From the NCBI GenBank assembly GCA_033791445.1, contig JASJGS010000114.1, positions 10,078 to 74,077 on the forward strand: a DNA stretch of 64,000 nucleotides, written 5' to 3'. Positions 53,963 through 62,844 of this stretch are shown here, piece after piece; the first letter of the stretch is position 1, and each line of letters opens with the position of its first letter. This DNA is from JANTGF01 sp033791445 (GTDB lineage: Bacteria > Bacteroidota > Bacteroidia > Bacteroidales > VadinHA17). The notes under the pieces were generated by a model that saw only the letters and a program-made list of their open reading frames with translations, was not told the origin of the DNA and searched no databases. Both the position numbers and the translations under genes were made by a program.

Positions 53963-54907
53963 TTGGGTATTCCTTACTATTTGCAGATTATTATAGGCTT
54001 TGTTGCTTTGCTTGGCAGCGGGCATTTTTTAGTAAAGGGAGGAGTATGTCTGGCCAAACGGTTCAAAATTTCCACTCTAGTTGTAGGCTTAACAATTGTA
54101 TCACTGGGGACTTCAGCACCTGAATTGTTTGTTAGTTTGAGTGCTGCATTGAAAGGGCATCCTGACATCGCGTTAGGCAATGTAATTGGATCAAATATAT
54201 CTAATATTGGTCTTGTCCTGGGTTTATCGTCACTCATTTTACCAATTGCAGTTCGCTCCAGCTCCGTAAAGTTTGATTGGCCTGTAATGATGTTTTCTGG
54301 GGTCCTTCTATTTTTATTTGGTTTAGATGGCAAATTAAGTCGTCTTGAGGGGTTTATTTTTACCTCTCTCCTTGCAGCATTTATTGTTTTTCTAATAGTA
54401 CGGTCCAGGAAGGCCAACATGAAATCTCGAACTGTGCGTGAGATTTATAAATTCTCTCTGCCAGGAGCTATTGCTATTGTGTTGGCATCATCGGTAGGTT
54501 TGATGCTCGGAGCTAGCTTATTGGTTGAAGGGGCCACTGAATTGGCAAAAAGTTTTAATGTGAGTGAACGAGCTATCTCCATTTCAATGATCGCTATTGG
54601 AACCAGCCTTCCCGAATTGGCAACTTCAGTAGTAGCTGCACTGCGCAAAGAAACCGATATTTCAATTGGAAATATAATTGGATCAAATATCTATAATACA
54701 TTTGGAATTCTTGGAATAACGAGCCTTGTTGAACCTATAAAAATTAACTTAGATCTTCTGGGCTATGATATGTTGTGGATGTTGGGGTTTTTCTTGCTTC
54801 TATTTATTTTTATTCTGCCATTCAAAGGTGGTACAATTTATAGATATAAGGGATTTATATTTCTCGTTTTATATATAATATTTATTTACTTTGTATTTGT
54901 ACAATAG
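53963..54907 (+). CDS. Calcium/sodium antiporter (CaCA, YrbG-like)
   Basis: 314 residues from a TTG start, about ten membrane helices. The two alpha repeats are clear and inverted in topology: SLGTSAPELFVSLSAALKG, then GNVIGSNISNIGLVLGL; and AIGTSLPELATSVVAALRK, then GNIIGSNIYNTFGILG. These carry the Glu and Asn residues that bind cations. YrbG-type members exchange Na+ or H+ with Ca2+; the ion is not proven here. It is followed by the LolD-type gene 12 bases later. Confidence 0.9.
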   Translation: MGIPYYLQIIIGFVALLGSGHFLVKGGVCLAKRFKISTLVVGLTIVSLGTSAPELFVSLSAALKGHPDIALGNVIGSNISNIGLVLGLSSLILPIAVRSSSVKFDWPVMMFSGVLLFLFGLDGKLSRLEGFIFTSLLAAFIVFLIVRSRKANMKSRTVREIYKFSLPGAIAIVLASSVGLMLGASLLVEGATELAKSFNVSERAISISMIAIGTSLPELATSVVAALRKETDISIGNIIGSNIYNTFGILGITSLVEPIKINLDLLGYDMLWMLGFFLLLFIFILPFKGGTIYRYKGFIFLVLYIIFIYFVFVQ

Positions 54908-54919
54908 AACAATAAGCAA

Positions 54920-55573
54920 TTGATTATTTCAGAGAATATAAAAAAGTCATTTGGTAATTTACATGTGCTGAAAGGCATTGATGTAAAAATTGAAGAAGGA
55001 GAAATTGTATGTATCATTGGTTCTAGCGGTGCTGGAAAAACTACCTTCTTACAGATTCTTGGAACATTGGATAGGCCTGATTCTGGTGAGGTATTATATA
55101 ATAATGTTAATGCCTTTAGCTTGAAGGAAAAACAGTTGTCGAAGTTTAGAAATAAGAATATAGGTTTTGTTTTTCAATTTCATCATCTTTTGCCCGAGTT
55201 TACTGCCCTTGAAAATGTTTGTATCCCTGCATTTATTGCCAGAACCTCAAGGTCAGTAGCCGAAAAGAAGGCAACTGAACTTTTACAGTATTTTAATCTT
55301 GGTGAAAGGCTGGATCACAAACCTTCTGAACTTTCTGGTGGGGAGCAACAACGAGTTGCTGTGGCAAGAGCCCTTATTAATGATCCAAAAGTTATCCTGG
55401 CTGATGAGCCATCTGGTAACCTTGATAGTAAGAACAAAAAAGAACTACATCAATTATTACAATCTTTACGTGATGAGTTCAATCAAACCATTGTAATTGT
55501 ATCTCATGATAAGCAGGTTGAAAAAATTTCAGACAGGGTGCTTACTATGAAAGATGGAATTATAATTCGATAA
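54920..55573 (+). CDS. LolD-type ABC transporter ATP-binding protein
   Basis: 217 residues from a TTG start. Walker A GSSGAGKTT (34-42), Q-loop FQFHHLLPEFTALENV, signature LSGGEQQRVAVARAL, Walker B VILADEPSGNLD, H-loop IVSHD. EFTALENVCIPAFIA and DEPSGNLDS are typical of LolD/MacB/FtsE-class ATPases. No permease gene adjoins it; FtsX-type permeases such as the one at 46295 are possible partners, which is inference. LolCDE service of outer-membrane lipoproteins is the most common role. Confidence 0.88.
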   Translation: MIISENIKKSFGNLHVLKGIDVKIEEGEIVCIIGSSGAGKTTFLQILGTLDRPDSGEVLYNNVNAFSLKEKQLSKFRNKNIGFVFQFHHLLPEFTALENVCIPAFIARTSRSVAEKKATELLQYFNLGERLDHKPSELSGGEQQRVAVARALINDPKVILADEPSGNLDSKNKKELHQLLQSLRDEFNQTIVIVSHDKQVEKISDRVLTMKDGIIIR

Positions 55574-55581
55574 TTGGGACA

Positions 55582-56361
55582 ATGCCTTCTGTCCAGGATC
55601 ATTCGGAGATTAAAGCATTTCTTGAAGAGAAATACTCACTTTATAATCAACCAAAATTTATTAATTCAGATCCAATTCAGGTTCCCCATTTGTTTTCTAC
55701 GAAGGAAGACATAGAAATCTCTGCAATTCTCACAGCATCTATTGCTTGGGGGAGGAGAACATTGATTATAAAAAAGGCACAGGAAATGATGTCCCTTATG
55801 GAAAATAGCCCATATGATTTCCTGATGAATGCCAATCTAAAGGATATTACGAGGTTTGAAAAATTCCAATACCGAACTTTTAAAGGAGAGGATGCAGTAT
55901 ATTTTATTAGGGCCTTGCAAAACATTTATTTAAATCATGGAGGTCTACAACGATTATTTGAATCTGGTTTCTCCTTGAGAGGGAATATCTATGATTCTTT
56001 TCTAAAGTTTAGAGAAGTATTTTTTAGTCTAAATCCACCTTTAAGAACATTAAAACACATTGCAGATGTAACCAAGGGTACTTCGGCTAAAAGATTGAAT
56101 ATGTTTCTTCGCTGGATGGTTCGTGAGGACAATAGGGGAGTAGATTTTGGTATTTGGAAGAATATTCCTCCATCTGCCCTCTTAATGCCACTGGATGTGC
56201 ATACTGGTAATGTTTCACGAAAATTGGAATTGTTGAATCGAAAGCAAAATGATTGGAAAGCCGTTTTAGAATTAACAGAGAATCTAAGAAAGTACGATTC
56301 TTCAGATCCTGTAAAGTATGATTTTGCCTTATTTGGCTTAGGTGTTTTTGAGAATTTTTAG
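55582..56361 (+). CDS. TIGR02757 (DUF2400) family protein
   Basis: 259 residues. Motifs: ILTASIAWGRRTLIIKKAQE, RTFKGEDAVYFIRALQNIYL, KRLNMFLRWMVREDNRGVDF, GIWKNIPPSALLMPLDVHTG and DPVKYDFALFGLGVFENF. The family is widespread in Bacteroidota and looks like a helix-hairpin-helix DNA-glycosylase relative in its helical layout. No biochemical function is known to me. It is 8 bases downstream of the LolD-type gene. Confidence 0.85.
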   Translation: MPSVQDHSEIKAFLEEKYSLYNQPKFINSDPIQVPHLFSTKEDIEISAILTASIAWGRRTLIIKKAQEMMSLMENSPYDFLMNANLKDITRFEKFQYRTFKGEDAVYFIRALQNIYLNHGGLQRLFESGFSLRGNIYDSFLKFREVFFSLNPPLRTLKHIADVTKGTSAKRLNMFLRWMVREDNRGVDFGIWKNIPPSALLMPLDVHTGNVSRKLELLNRKQNDWKAVLELTENLRKYDSSDPVKYDFALFGLGVFENF

Positions 56362-56372
56362 AATGTTCTATT

Positions 56373-57092
56373 TTGGGAAACAATTGGTTTAATTTTAAGC
56401 AGTTTGGAATCCGGCAAGAGTATTCTGGTATGAAAGTCGGAACCGATAGTATTGTATTGGGTGCGTGGGTAAACACCCAAAATGTTCGCAAAATTCTTGA
56501 TATAGGCTCGGGAACAGGAATTCTTGCTCTCATGATGGGCCAACGTTCTAAAGCTATTATCGATGCAGTAGAAATCAATAAAAATGCATGCCTTGAAGCC
56601 TCCAACAATATTAAATCGTCTCCATGGGAAGAAAGAATTAGAATTATCGAATCATCTTTCAAGGATTTTTGCCAGGCAAAAAGGATCACTAAATCCCAGT
56701 ATGATTTAATTATTTCAAATCCACCTTACTATAGTGATTCCATGCCGGCAAGGACTTCTGAAAGAACGTTGGCACGACATAATAGCACATTGAAAACTTC
56801 AGAATTATTGAAAGGTGTAGAGATGCTGTTAAAACCAGATGGTCGATTAGGCCTTATTTTGCCGTATACTGAGGGAACAAAATTTATTGGGGAAGCAAAA
56901 AAGGCAGGTTTACTTTTAGAGAGGCTTCTACAAGTCAAAAGTAATCCAAATAAGCCTGTTCATAGACTAGTCATGGAATTTAGTCGCCTTGCCGGGAAAC
57001 CGGAAGAGCTGGAATTAACAATAAGGAGTGAGGAAAATGGATATACCAATGAATATGTAAATCTAACTAAAGACTTCTACCTGAACTTTTAA
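56373..57092 (+). CDS. TrmN6-like tRNA1(Val) adenine(37)-N6-methyltransferase
   Basis: 239 residues from a TTG start; the nearby ATG at 56363 is in another frame. Class I methyltransferase: FGIRQEYSGMKVGTDSIVLG, LDIGSGTGILALMM (SAM motif I), VEINKNACLEASNNI, and the N6-adenine motif NPPYYSDSM. FGIRQEYSGMKVGTDSI is typical of the YfiC/TrmN6 group that modifies A37 of tRNA-Val. The assignment is family-based. It is convergent with the ABC-F gene, with 2 bases between stop codons. Confidence 0.88.
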   Translation: MGNNWFNFKQFGIRQEYSGMKVGTDSIVLGAWVNTQNVRKILDIGSGTGILALMMGQRSKAIIDAVEINKNACLEASNNIKSSPWEERIRIIESSFKDFCQAKRITKSQYDLIISNPPYYSDSMPARTSERTLARHNSTLKTSELLKGVEMLLKPDGRLGLILPYTEGTKFIGEAKKAGLLLERLLQVKSNPNKPVHRLVMEFSRLAGKPEELELTIRSEENGYTNEYVNLTKDFYLNF

Positions 57093-57094
57093 AA

Positions 57095-59041
57095 TCAACC
57101 TTCAGATTTTTTTTGTTCTAATTCATCCGCTAATATCTCCCATTCATATATCAAGTGATCGAGCTGACGTTTAAGCTTATTATATTCTGAGTAGTAACGT
57201 TTGCCTTCCTCACCATGTGGGATGGAAGCAGGATTTGACAGCTGTTTATCCATATCATGAATCAGCTTTTCAAGGATTTCAATTTCTGCTTCATGTTTTG
57301 AGACCTGCCCTTCAAGCTTTCGGATTTGACGGACCTGTTCCTTTCTATCTAAGTATTCCTGTTTTCTGCTTGATTTTGCTTTTTGTTCTGGTGAGCTGGT
57401 TTTCTCATTCTTTTTTCGATCAAGCTCCTGAAATGAATTGAGTTTTCTTTTTTCAAGGAAATCAAAAACACCACCCAGATACTCTTTCACTTCATTATTT
57501 CTGAATTCAAAAACCTTTTGTACCAGGCCATTTAGAAAATATCGATCATGAGAAACAAGTATGAGTGTTCCATTATAGTCCTGAAGTGCTTTTTTAAGGA
57601 TGTCTTTTGATGCAATATCCAAATGATTGGTAGGTTCATCCAGGACTAGAAGGGAAACTGGTTTTAGTAGTAATTTGATCATAGATAAGCGAGATCTCTC
57701 CCCCCCAGAAAGAACTTTGACTTTTTTGTCAATATCGTCTTTCCCAAACATAAAAGCACCCAAAATACCCCTGATTTTCGTGCGTATATCCCCAACCGCA
57801 ATATCATCAATGGTCTCAAATACTGTTTTCTCTTCTACAAGCAGTTCGTCTTGATTCTGAGCATAATAGCCTATAGAAACATTATGTCCTATTTTTAGTT
57901 TGCCCTCATACTCCAGTTCTCCAATGATGACTTTTGCAAGGGTTGTTTTACCCTCTCCATTTCTTCCAACAAAAGCCACTTTTTCACCTCTTTCAATTAA
58001 GATTTCAACCTCGTTGAGAACCCTTTTTTCACCATAGTCCTTACTCAGGTGTGTGGCTTCCAACACTATGTCACCCGTTCTGGGTGCAGGTGGAAATGTA
58101 AAGTGAATATTTGATTCATGATCTTCAATCTCAATTCTTTCCAGCTTATTGAGTTGCTTTATTCTTGACTGGACTTGAACTGCTTTTGTTGCTTTATATC
58201 GAAATCGCTCAATAAACTCTTCTGATTTTTCAATCATTTTTTTTTGGTTTCGGTATGAAGCCAGCAATTGAACTCTGCGTTCTTCTCTTAAATCTTGAAA
58301 TTTTGAATAAGGAACATTATAATCATTGATTTTACCTAAAGTAATTTCAATTGTCCGGGAGGTAACTCTATCCAGAAATGTCCGGTCATGAGATATCAGG
58401 AGTACAGAACCTCGGTAACTTTTTAAAAAATCTTCAAGCCACAAAATAGATTCAATATCAAGATGGTTTGTTGGCTCATCAAGGAGAAGTACTTCAGGTT
58501 TAAGGAGTAGTATTTTAGCAAGTTCTATTCTCATTTTCCATCCGCCACTAAAAGTAGATGTGGGTTTGTCCAGGTCTTCGCTCTTAAAACCAAGACCCAT
58601 TAAAACTTTCTCAGCTTCACCGAATATGGTTGCTCCACCAAGAGTTTCAAATTTTTCATTTGCAACAGCCAGCCTTTCTATAATCTTTAAATATTCATTT
58701 GACTCAAAGTCATCTCTTTCAGATAATTCAATGTTGAGCTCTTTGATCTCATTCTCCAGATCACGAATTGTCTTGAAAGCAGATAAGGTTTCTTCAAAGA
58801 CCGATTGTTCACTTTTCAGGACCATCTGCTGAGGCAAGTATCCCACTGCCTGTTCTTTCGGAACCACTACTGATCCTACTGTGGGATCATCAATGCCAGA
58901 AATGAGCTTTAGGAGGGTAGATTTTCCAGCACCATTCCTTCCAACAAGAGCAGCTTTCTCATTATCACCAACCATAAATGAAATGTTGCTGAAAAGCTCA
59001 AATCCTCCAAATCTTACCGTTATATTATCAATTGAGATCAT
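57095..59041 (-). CDS. ABC-F family ATPase (Uup/YdiF-like)
   Basis: 648 residues with two ABC domains and no membrane segment. Domain 1: GRNGAGKST, FSGGWKMRIELAKILL, LLLDEPTNHLD. The linker (~235-320) is helical and basic, as in ribosome-binding ABC-F factors. Domain 2: GRNGEGKTT, LSGGERSRLSMIKLLL, LVLDEPTNHLD. The C-terminal ~110 residues (RKLEGQVSKHEAEIEILEKL) are a coiled coil. ABC-F proteins act on the ribosome E site; this one best fits the Uup/YdiF branch, which is not known as an antibiotic-resistance type. A minus-strand -7 box lies at 59059. Confidence 0.92.
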   Translation of the reverse strand: MISIDNITVRFGGFELFSNISFMVGDNEKAALVGRNGAGKSTLLKLISGIDDPTVGSVVVPKEQAVGYLPQQMVLKSEQSVFEETLSAFKTIRDLENEIKELNIELSERDDFESNEYLKIIERLAVANEKFETLGGATIFGEAEKVLMGLGFKSEDLDKPTSTFSGGWKMRIELAKILLLKPEVLLLDEPTNHLDIESILWLEDFLKSYRGSVLLISHDRTFLDRVTSRTIEITLGKINDYNVPYSKFQDLREERRVQLLASYRNQKKMIEKSEEFIERFRYKATKAVQVQSRIKQLNKLERIEIEDHESNIHFTFPPAPRTGDIVLEATHLSKDYGEKRVLNEVEILIERGEKVAFVGRNGEGKTTLAKVIIGELEYEGKLKIGHNVSIGYYAQNQDELLVEEKTVFETIDDIAVGDIRTKIRGILGAFMFGKDDIDKKVKVLSGGERSRLSMIKLLLKPVSLLVLDEPTNHLDIASKDILKKALQDYNGTLILVSHDRYFLNGLVQKVFEFRNNEVKEYLGGVFDFLEKRKLNSFQELDRKKNEKTSSPEQKAKSSRKQEYLDRKEQVRQIRKLEGQVSKHEAEIEILEKLIHDMDKQLSNPASIPHGEEGKRYYSEYNKLKRQLDHLIYEWEILADELEQKKSEG

Positions 59042-59058
59042 CTCTGTTTTTGAATTTT

Positions 59059-59066
59059 CAAAGATA
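59059..59066 (-). promoter_or_regulatory. Candidate -7 box (TATCTTTG) for the ABC-F gene
   Basis: Exact TAnnTTTG on the minus strand, 18 bases before the start codon. A TTG is 24 bases further upstream, slightly too far. Confidence 0.4.
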
Positions 59067-59130
59067 GATAAATATGAGAAAGTAATTTAACAATTGAGGC
59101 TTACTAAATTTACTGTCACAATTTATTAAG

Positions 59131-59138
59131 TAACTTTG
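59131..59138 (+). promoter_or_regulatory. Candidate -7 box (TAACTTTG) for rlmD
   Basis: Exact TAnnTTTG match, 17 bases before the GTG start. The implied leader is about ten bases. It faces away from the ABC-F box 65 bases away. Confidence 0.4.
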
Positions 59139-59154
59139 TCGAAATTTTTGAATA

Positions 59155-60573
59155 GTGGGAAGAAAAAGAAAGAAATTACCGCTTATAGAGAACCTTGAAA
59201 TTATTGATATCGGTTCTGAAGGAAAATCGGTTGCCAGGAAAGATGATATGGTAGTGTTCGTTACCAGGGTAATTCCTGGTGATATTGTGGATGTGCAGGT
59301 TACGCGAAAAAGGAAAAATTATCTGGAAGGCTTTCCGGTGAAGTTTCATAAATATTCTGATGATAGAGAAACTCCATTTTGTGAGCATTTTGGTGTTTGT
59401 GGAGGTTGCAAATGGCAGAACTTACCCTATGAAAAACAGCTTTTTTATAAGCAGAAGCAGGTTGTTGACCAACTAAAGCGAATTGGGAACCTGTCTGGTG
59501 AGGAACTTGATTCCCTTAATCCTATATTGGCTTCACCTGAGACCACTCATTACCGTAATAAGCTAGAATTTACTTTTTCAGATAATAAATGGATAACAAA
59601 GGAGGAGTTGGATTCAGGTATTGAAGTTACTGACAGAAATGGGCTTGGTTTTCATATACCGAAAATGTTTGATAAAATATTGGACATTTCCAATTGTTAC
59701 CTTCAACCTGAGCCCTCGAATAAAATTCGAGCATGGTTTCGAAAATATACGGAGGAGTATAAGTTTCCATATTTTAATTTAAGGAATCAAGTTGGCTTGA
59801 TGCGCAACCTGATTGTTCGCACTGCAAGTACCGGGGAGGTTATGGTAATTGTAGCTTTTTATGATGACAATAAAAACTTAAGGGAAAATCTCCTTAGTGC
59901 CTTTCAGGAAGAATTTCCAGACCTAACTTCATTGTATTATGTTGTAAACCAAAAGCCAAATGATACTATTCTTGATCAGGATTTGATACTTTTTCATGGA
60001 AAAGAATTTATTACAGAGAATATGGAGGGACTTGATTTTAAGCTGGGCCCAAAATCATTTTACCAGACAAATTCTCACCAGGCATATAACTTATATAAAG
60101 TAACCAGGGAATATGCCAATTTAAGTGGGAAAGAAATTGTGTATGATTTATATACAGGTACAGGCACAATTGCAAACTTTGTTGCTTCAAAATCACTTAA
60201 AGTAATAGGGATTGAGGTTGTTCCGGAAGCCATAGAGGATGCTGTTGAGAACTCAAAAAGAAACAATATAAAAAATGCGACTTTTGTTTCAGGAGATATA
60301 AAAGATGTTTTTAATCAGGAATTCATGCAGGAAAATGGTACGCCTGATGTAGTTATTATGGATCCTCCAAGGGCGGGTTTACATAAAAATGTAATTGATA
60401 GCCTGATCGCAGTTCAGCCGGATAAAATTGTATATGTTAGCTGCAATCCGGCAACGCAGGCACGGGATATTTCGTTACTCAAAGATCTTTACCTGGTGAA
60501 AAAAATCCAACCGGTGGATATGTTCCCAAATACACATCATGTTGAGAATGTTGTTTTGCTAGAAAAAAAATAG
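59155..60573 (+). CDS. rlmD: 23S rRNA (uracil-C5)-methyltransferase (RlmD/RumA family)
   Basis: 472 residues from a GTG start. An N-terminal TRAM domain (ENLEIIDIGSEGKSVARKDD) is followed by the Fe-S cluster motif CEHFGVCGGCKWQ and a later Cys in DISNCYL. The SAM domain has DLYTGTGTIANFVA, MDPPRAGLHKNVID and the catalytic Cys in YVSCNPATQARD. It methylates U1939 or U747-type positions of 23S rRNA; the base cannot be decided, so the symbol is at family level. It is divergent from the ABC-F gene and convergent with the symporter gene, with no hairpin at the 25-base junction. Confidence 0.9.
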   Translation: MGRKRKKLPLIENLEIIDIGSEGKSVARKDDMVVFVTRVIPGDIVDVQVTRKRKNYLEGFPVKFHKYSDDRETPFCEHFGVCGGCKWQNLPYEKQLFYKQKQVVDQLKRIGNLSGEELDSLNPILASPETTHYRNKLEFTFSDNKWITKEELDSGIEVTDRNGLGFHIPKMFDKILDISNCYLQPEPSNKIRAWFRKYTEEYKFPYFNLRNQVGLMRNLIVRTASTGEVMVIVAFYDDNKNLRENLLSAFQEEFPDLTSLYYVVNQKPNDTILDQDLILFHGKEFITENMEGLDFKLGPKSFYQTNSHQAYNLYKVTREYANLSGKEIVYDLYTGTGTIANFVASKSLKVIGIEVVPEAIEDAVENSKRNNIKNATFVSGDIKDVFNQEFMQENGTPDVVIMDPPRAGLHKNVIDSLIAVQPDKIVYVSCNPATQARDISLLKDLYLVKKIQPVDMFPNTHHVENVVLLEKK

Positions 60574-60598
60574 CCTATTTACTTATTATTTGATCGAC

Positions 60599-62362
60599 CT
60601 ATCTTCTCACTTTTTCTTTAGGGTGTTCTTTTGCGAAATCTGCCCAATACTCTTTAACAGAGGTTTTCATATCTTTATGCAAGATTAGAATGCCTATAAG
60701 GTTCGGAATTGCCATAACTACAATGGTAATATATGAAAGTGACCAAATAACAGTTGTGTCAATAAATGAGGCAACAAAAAAGGCAAATATATAAATGAGT
60801 CGGTAATATATAACATACTGTTGCCCTATCAGATATGTTATTGCCCTATCGCCATAATATGACCAGGAAATGGCTGTTGAGAAAGCGAATAAAAGTAATC
60901 CAATAGAAACAATATATTGACCCCAATCCCCCAGGAAGCTCCGTTTAAATGCAACAGTTGTTAAAGGAGCACTATGCATTAGAGATTTTCCAATCACAAC
61001 AATATTACCATTGGATTGACTTGCCCCTCCGATGCTCTCCCAAAATGACTTATCCTTATTTTCATTAAGGAGTTTCCCATTCATAATACGAATTGGCCCA
61101 GTATATATTTCATCATTCTGGTAAAATACAACATCCTCGGCTACAGACCTTGCATTTAGGAGTGTAATTCCATCTGTTATTTTCCCATCTTTTATTTCAA
61201 CAGAACCAGTGAATAAAGGAAGGCTCTCTTTATTGAATAAGTGATTATGAAGTATTTGTTGATGCTCTGCATTTTTATCAGTATAATTCCCCTCAATGAA
61301 AACCATATCAGTTGGTTGAAATTGGTTTTCGATTTTCTCGTTCCAAACTCCTGAAGATAAAAGTACAAGGCCTGTTAAGGTACAAATTATAATTGTGTCA
61401 ATAAAGGGTTCCAGAATAGCAACCATACCTTCTGATACGGGTTCATGAGCTTTTGCAGCAGCATGTGCTATAGGTGCAGATCCTTGTCCGGCTTCATTTG
61501 AAAATAACCCCCTATTGGCACCTCTGTTAAAAACAAATGCAAAGCCGGCACCGAGGAATCCACCTACGGCTGCCTGCCCTGAAAAGGCATGCTGAAAAAT
61601 GGAAGCAAGTGAGGGTAGTATATTTTCATAATTAGTCCCTATTACAAAAAAAGCACCAAGAAAATATAAGATAGCCATCCCTGGTACAAGGCGAGAAGTT
61701 ACCTTGGCTATTCTCTTTATTCCCCCGATTATAACCAGAGCTAAAAATATCGCCAAAACTGCACCTGTTATTATATGATTCAAACCGAAGGTTTCAAACA
61801 TTGAGTTAGAAATACTGTTTATTTGAGGTAAGCTACCTGTTCCAAAAGAAGACAGGATTGTTGCAATAGCGAAAAAGCCACCTATCCATTTTCCGGTCTG
61901 AATTATCTTGTTATTCTTTAATTTAATATTCAATCTTTTTTTCATGTAATACATGGGACCCCCAGAAATAGATCCATCTGGTAATATATCCCTGTATTTA
62001 TGAGAAATGGTAACTTCAACAAATTTGGTGGTCATCCCAAAAAATGCTGTAACCAGCATCCAGAATAAGGCTGCCGGTCCACCAAGATGGATTGCCAATG
62101 CCACACCTGCAATATTTCCGGTCCCAACAGTGCCAGAAAGGGCTGTTGTTAAAGCTTGGAAATGTGAAGTATCACCTACATCGCTTTTCCGATCAAATTT
62201 CCCCTTAACTATATCTAAAGCATGTTGGAAATATCGGAACTGGGGGAATCCCAGATAAATAGTGAAGAATAAACCTGTACCTATTAGCAGGAACACAAAC
62301 CAGATATGTCCTCCAAGGAATCCGTCAAGCGTTGTAAGGAATTCGTTGATCTTCTGAATCAT
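60599..62362 (-). CDS. AGCS family alanine/glycine:cation symporter with extra internal domain
   Basis: The frame is open to 62509, but MIQKINEFLTTLDGFLGGHI at 62362 fits the family start (587 residues). About eleven helices. The signature is GTVGTGNIAGVALAIHLGGP followed by FFGMTTKFVEV, with GGPMYYMKKRL and NEAGQGSAPIAHAAAKAHEP. Usual members have ~450-480 residues. Here ~110 extra residues lie between SSGVWNEKIENQF and SFLGDWGQYIVSIG (~345-455), rich in short beta-strands (LFTGSVEIKDGKITDGITLL, IYTGPIRIMNGKL). They should form a soluble loop. A -7 box at 62389 gives it a short leader. Confidence 0.88.
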   Translation of the reverse strand: MIQKINEFLTTLDGFLGGHIWFVFLLIGTGLFFTIYLGFPQFRYFQHALDIVKGKFDRKSDVGDTSHFQALTTALSGTVGTGNIAGVALAIHLGGPAALFWMLVTAFFGMTTKFVEVTISHKYRDILPDGSISGGPMYYMKKRLNIKLKNNKIIQTGKWIGGFFAIATILSSFGTGSLPQINSISNSMFETFGLNHIITGAVLAIFLALVIIGGIKRIAKVTSRLVPGMAILYFLGAFFVIGTNYENILPSLASIFQHAFSGQAAVGGFLGAGFAFVFNRGANRGLFSNEAGQGSAPIAHAAAKAHEPVSEGMVAILEPFIDTIIICTLTGLVLLSSGVWNEKIENQFQPTDMVFIEGNYTDKNAEHQQILHNHLFNKESLPLFTGSVEIKDGKITDGITLLNARSVAEDVVFYQNDEIYTGPIRIMNGKLLNENKDKSFWESIGGASQSNGNIVVIGKSLMHSAPLTTVAFKRSFLGDWGQYIVSIGLLLFAFSTAISWSYYGDRAITYLIGQQYVIYYRLIYIFAFFVASFIDTTVIWSLSYITIVVMAIPNLIGILILHKDMKTSVKEYWADFAKEHPKEKVRR

Positions 62363-62388
62363 GAATTTTGGATTTTGAAAATTGAAAA

Positions 62389-62396
62389 CAAATGTA
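62389..62396 (-). promoter_or_regulatory. Candidate -7 box (TACATTTG) for the AGCS symporter
   Basis: Exact TAnnTTTG on the minus strand, 27 bases before the ATG at 62362. It lies downstream of the terminator at 62433-62466, so the symporter could be transcribed independently of anything further upstream. No TTG was found at the proper -33 distance. Confidence 0.4.
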
Positions 62397-62432
62397 AGAA
62401 TTCTGACCCAACTACGTAAAGAATGTTTGGAA

Positions 62433-62466
62433 TAAAAAAAAGAGTTTCCGAAATTTCGGAAACTCT
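62433..62466 (-). terminator. Perfect-palindrome terminator in the symporter leader
   Basis: 62441-62466 is a perfect 26-base palindrome with arms AGAGTTTCCGAAA and TTTCGGAAACTCT. On the minus strand it is followed by TTTTTTTATT. There is no T-run on the plus side. No minus-strand gene precedes it, so it must end a non-coding RNA or attenuate a symporter leader. Confidence 0.75.
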
Positions 62467-62550
62467 TAACCCCTAACTTTATCCCTAACGGATAAATTAA
62501 AACAACCAATTAATCCATTAAAAAACTGGCTTTTATTATTTAACCCTACT
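62433..62550 (-). ncRNA. Candidate small RNA or attenuated leader
   Basis: Minus-strand stretch ending at the terminator palindrome. It contains a second hairpin (TTTATCC ... GGATAAA, 62478-62484 and 62490-62496) and two GTTAGGG copies, with a related GTTAGTAGGG further upstream. A sigma-54-like element, TGGCAC at 62568-62573 with TTGA at 62559-62562 (GG-N10-GA instead of GG-N10-GC), would start a transcript near 62548. No open frame of note lies within. All of this is inferred from sequence structure; no known RNA family was recognised. Confidence 0.25.
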
Positions 62551-62844
62551 AACAACAATCAACCTTTGTGCCAGAAATATAAAGTTGCAATTAGTCAGGT
62601 AGTTATAATGTTTATGTAAAATATCAATTAAAGGTAATATGTTCGTTTTTGATACAAACTAAGTTCGTTTTCGTACAAAAATGAAATTGAGTTAAGATCT
62701 TTTAACAATTCAAATACTAATTTATATGCCTGGGAAAAGAATGGAGGGAAGCATCCTCTAATTTTATTGGGAAATCCAAAATTTGCCTTTTTTACAAACA
62801 ATTTTACAACTTTTTCGTAGAAGAGTAAAATAAGGTGCCTTACA

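Larger units (their letters stand above)
62363..62844. other. 482-base non-coding region between symporter and small lipoprotein
   Basis: Contains the symporter -7 box (62389), the palindromic terminator (62433-62466), a hairpin (62478-62496) and the sigma-54-like element (62559-62573). From ~62580 to 62844 I see only AT-rich sequence, with no supported gene, repeat array or strong promoter for the lipoprotein. Confidence 0.6.

Noticed and set aside
53977..54420. 147-codon minus-strand frame in the antiporter
   Set aside because: Antisense shadow; no start context or homology seen.
56087..56689. 200-codon minus-strand frame across TIGR02757 and TrmN6-like genes
   Set aside because: Both plus-strand genes are supported by family motifs; this frame has none.
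62526..62575. CTGGC ... GCCAG inverted repeat upstream of the symporter
   Set aside because: Five-base arms with a loop of about 40 bases; overlaps the sigma-54-like element and is not convincing on its own.
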